Positions 57,034-60,000 of a stretch of 60,000 nt of DNA are shown here, piece by piece (the first letter of the stretch is position 1; every line of letters begins with the position of its first letter). Where the stretch lies: NCBI RefSeq assembly GCF_963678635.1, contig NC_087064.1, positions 50,860,684 to 50,920,683 on the forward strand. The letters run 5' to 3'. The notes under the pieces were generated by a model. It saw only the letters and a program-made list of their open reading frames with translations. It ran no database searches and was not told the DNA's origin. The position numbers and the translations under genes are program-made. This stretch comes from Symsagittifera roscoffensis (taxonomy: Eukaryota > Xenacoelomorpha > Acoela > Convolutidae).

Positions 57034-58368
57034 ATGAGGCGGAGCAGGGTACCGGTGGCTGAAAAAAGATTTACTGAAGCGAAGACAAAATATAACTCGT
57101 CGCTACGTAAAACGACGTCAATGGGTCCAAGGATAACAAAGAAGAAGATTTTTTCAGTTAGCATGGTCAACACGAGGAGTAATACAGAGAACCGAGCAAA
57201 AGAGGGCACGAAAGGGAAACAAGCAGAACCCGCCATCGAGATTGAACTAGATACACCGGACCAAAGTGTGGATGAGGTGGGAAAGAAGACGACAGAGTCA
57301 ACTCCGATGCCGAATGCGGAAGAACCTAATCCAAAGTCCATGGAGTTCTCACCGATAGACAATGTGGAAGACACAACAGGCAACACGCCAGAAACGGTGA
57401 AGGACGAGTCTCAAGCAAAAGAACGTCTTTTACTGAAAGATTGGCAATAATGGTCGGAATGAAGTCGAGAGACGCAGCAGTGGAAGAGACGAAAGCCGAG
57501 AAAGGCAAAACATTCGGAGCAGTTTCCACGAGAACGACAGACACCGACCAAAACGAAGACCAGATCAGACCGGGAACAGCAACCAACAACAGGACAACAA
57601 CTGACCATGGAACAGCTACTCTTGAGCTAGGTGATTTGATGGCGAAGCTAAATCAGATAGACAAGAAACTGAAGCACAGCGAAGAGGATAGGGATGTGAT
57701 AAGGAAGGAAATAAGAAACAACAAACATGAGTTCCTGGACAGCTATTTCAGTCTAGCGAGAGCGACAGAGGAAAGGCTTCAGCAGATGTCGGACAAGGTA
57801 GATACCACTGATGAAGAGCGAGACAAGAACATCAGAAAAGACATGCAAGAAATGAAGCAACGATATGACGCAGTAAATAGCCAGTTGGGGAGTTTGGAAA
57901 CGAGAATGGATACGATGAGTAGGGACCAGGCTGAGAGTTCTTGTGCAATACAGACAAAGTTAGACGCCATCTTGAGGAACTCAACGCAACAAGACAGGCC
58001 AGCAGCGGAGCGAACGCAAGGTAATAGAGTTGACTTCGTGGAACCACAACGGAACAAACGGCAGTCAACACCGTTACCATTACCCCGGGATGCTGCGAGT
58101 ACAGCACCGGGGGGGGGGGGGGGGCAAAGCGATTATGAAAAATGGAACAGCGAACACAACCAGTGGTCCAGGGGACTCCACGACTCACAACAACGTGGTA
58201 CCGGATGTCATGACATGGGCAAGCACCTGGGAAATGATGAACAGGACACTAGAAGCCTTCGCCACAAGGAACACCGACTCGAGTGACAGAGGAAGCAGCA
58301 AATCCAGGAAAACTTTCAAAAAACCGAAAGAATTCAAGGATGATTCAGACGGATGCATTGACACTTAG
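57034..58368 (+). pseudogene. Element C gag, N-terminal half, broken
   Basis: ATG at 57034 (AATAATGAGG). Basic start, then MVNTRSNTE, then an acidic Pro/Thr-rich part. The frame changes near 57440 to a coiled-coil segment (LNQIDKKLKHSEEDRDVI, 57640-57920). A run of 16 G at 58109-58124 changes the frame again, and the following segment (KTFKKPKEFKDDSDGCIDT) matches the capsid start of Element B. TAG at 58366-58368 stands where Element B has a Trp codon. So: two frame changes and one stop in 1.3 kb. Confidence 0.85.
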
Positions 58369-60000
58369 GTAGAAGTCATGAGGTTGCACTTGGAACAAGA
58401 CAACTTGAACGATGAGAGGCAAGAATGCACAGCGATACTCAGCAACTTGGAAGGCACGGCATTGAAATGCGTGGTTGCGAAGAAGGAAGAGGAACTAGAC
58501 ACAGCGGATAAAATCTTCGAGATATTGTTAAATCGATTGGGGTCAGGCATGAAGGGTCATCAAGCGATGATGCGATTTGAAAAGAGAAGGCAAAGGGACG
58601 ATGAATCAATAGACAGGTTCCTAGATGATCTTGAAAGCTTGAGACGAAGGAGTGACCCAGAAGAATCCACCAATAGAAGGAACTTCAGCATCGCCTCAAA
58701 GTTCATTGATGGGGTAAAGAGTGATGACTTGAGAACAATGTTAGCAACATACTATACATTGTCGAAAGACATTGCACCAACTCCGGAAGAGATGAGGCAG
58801 AAGTCAAGAGAGTACATGCTAATGAAACCCAAGAAATACTCTTTCTCAGATAACAGGAATACGCAAGGGGGGAATCAACCACAAAGGTCGTCATGGTACA
58901 AGCCCAGAGATGACATGGTCAAACGTAGATCATGCGCGAACTGCGGGCCAGCTGACCATCATGTGGCGGATTGCACAACATACAAGCAGGGCATGAAGAG
59001 TTTGGAATATGCACCCGATGAGGAAGATATGAGCCAGATGGAGGAACACGAGTTCTATAGTGGCTTGATCATCAAAATAGGTGCAAGATGCTTCTTCTGC
59101 AACCAAGAGGGGCACTTCAGGATGGACTGTCCGTTGTTCTGGGAGGCAGTCAAGAACCAGAGTCATCCAAAACACAAGTTGGCGTTAGCAGCGGTACAGA
59201 ACCAGAGAAATAGACAAGGTGAACTTGAAACGAAAAACGTAGAAACACCAAGTGCGGAACTGCCAAGGAAAACAGTGAAAGCTGTAACGCAAGTTAATAG
59301 TACAATAGAAGCCACGGCCAGCAACGCCCTAGAGATAAATTATGAGAAGGCGGCGGCAGAAGCTATCAATAAAAGAGGGGTCGACAAAAATGGAAACTGC
59401 AACACTGTAAAGATGGTGACGCGGAAGCCATTCGGTATAACAAAAATCGGGGCAAGAATAATGTCAATAATCACCGTGGGCGGCCATGAGGTAACGAGAA
59501 ACTTGAGCGAACCAAGTGACCAGACAATAATGCACATTGATGTGTACGCAGATTACTTGAGTGGTATAAGCCCACAAACGACTTCTAGAGCATTGAGGGC
59601 ACTACTCACGAGAGGGGGTAGCAAGTCAGTCAGAGTTGATAACAGGTACACAGAAGCTTATGGTCCGCATGAGGTGATGCTAAATATAGATGGGATCAAC
59701 ATCTATACGAAAACAATGATAACATGTGATGAAGATCTAATAGGGCAAATCTACGTAGGAAAAGAAGAGTTGAAAGTGAGATCGATTGGACACTGCGCCA
59801 TGCTTGAGGAAGATGCAATGCACATCGGGACAGAGGCGGATGTATCAGCACATGTGCTCGACATAAGTGGCAAGAAGACTCAGTTACGAGCGGTCTTGAG
59901 TGTCATACCAATCGAAACCTGGGAACGAATGGGCTTCAACAAAAATGATTTGATAGACTCGAGAATACGGTTGTCAGCTGCAAACAAAGGGGCGCTGCGG
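58369..60000 (+). CDS. Element C capsid, zinc knuckles and protease region, open to the window end
   Basis: I followed the frame codon by codon over most of its length to position 60000 and found no stop: about 543 codons. Capsid part LEGTALKCVVAKKEEELD. Two intact CCHC knuckles: CANCGPADHHVADC near 58933-58974 and CFFCNQEGHFRMDC near 59091-59133. A charged spacer follows, then the protease region ending SVIPIETWERMGF. Compared with Element B, the segment with the catalytic DTG is missing in frame near 59892-59900. The rest of pol lies outside the window. Overall closely related in layout to Element B but clearly a different copy. Confidence 0.85.

Noticed and set aside
1-60000. CRISPR arrays, rRNA genes, bacterial operons
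   Set aside because: No direct repeats with unique spacers, no rRNA-like core sequence, and the content is plainly eukaryotic.

Overview
The window is from an AT-rich metazoan nuclear genome, most likely an invertebrate; I cannot name the species. The evidence is a host gene with animal-type CCCH and WWE domains, GT-AG-like splice signals, miniature DNA transposons and three very large Ty3/gypsy-type LTR retroelements. A 200-base N gap lies at 33001-33200.

Layout. (1) 1-633: decayed coiled-coil ORF1-like fragment on the minus strand; 634-5098 is AT-rich with no supportable gene. (2) 5103-24019: Element A, an 18.9 kb LTR element on the minus strand. Its two 410-bp LTRs are identical, it has a 4-bp target duplication, a primer site copying the last 23 nt of a tRNA, an intact 2740-residue Gag-Pol, and a run of overlapping ORFs after pol. 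That run is: a Met-less 66-codon frame, two small membrane ORFs, a Met-less 378-codon frame, an 872-residue envelope-like protein and a 601-residue unknown protein. (3) 24070-33000: host sequence with a possible terminal exon, two miniature inverted-repeat transposons (each with 9-bp target duplications), a large ZAP/PARP12-13-like gene (four CCCH fingers, about 27 repeats of 37 residues, two WWE domains) and the 3' end of a second WWE paralogue cut by the N gap. (4) About 33.2-53 kb: Element B on the plus strand, a decayed giant Ty3/gypsy element. It has Gag, LDTG protease, YVDD reverse transcriptase, RNase H and integrase, then a C-terminal macro-domain-like module, then about 9 kb of further coding sequence after pol (coiled coil, SGNH/GDSL-hydrolase-like module and long unrecognised proteins). 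(5) 53-57 kb: untranslated sequence with a 14-bp minisatellite. (6) 57034-60000: Element C, a relative of B, running off the window. It has intact zinc knuckles but an in-frame loss of the protease DTG.

How the parts relate. The host gene has the architecture of ADP-ribose-linked antiviral RNA sensors, while Element B carries an ADP-ribose-type macro domain fused behind its integrase. The two lie side by side, which suggests a conflict over ADP-ribosylation; this is inference. Element A looks young and intact. Element B is old, with many stops and frame changes. Element C is intermediate. Broken genes are described here only by position and nature of the break.
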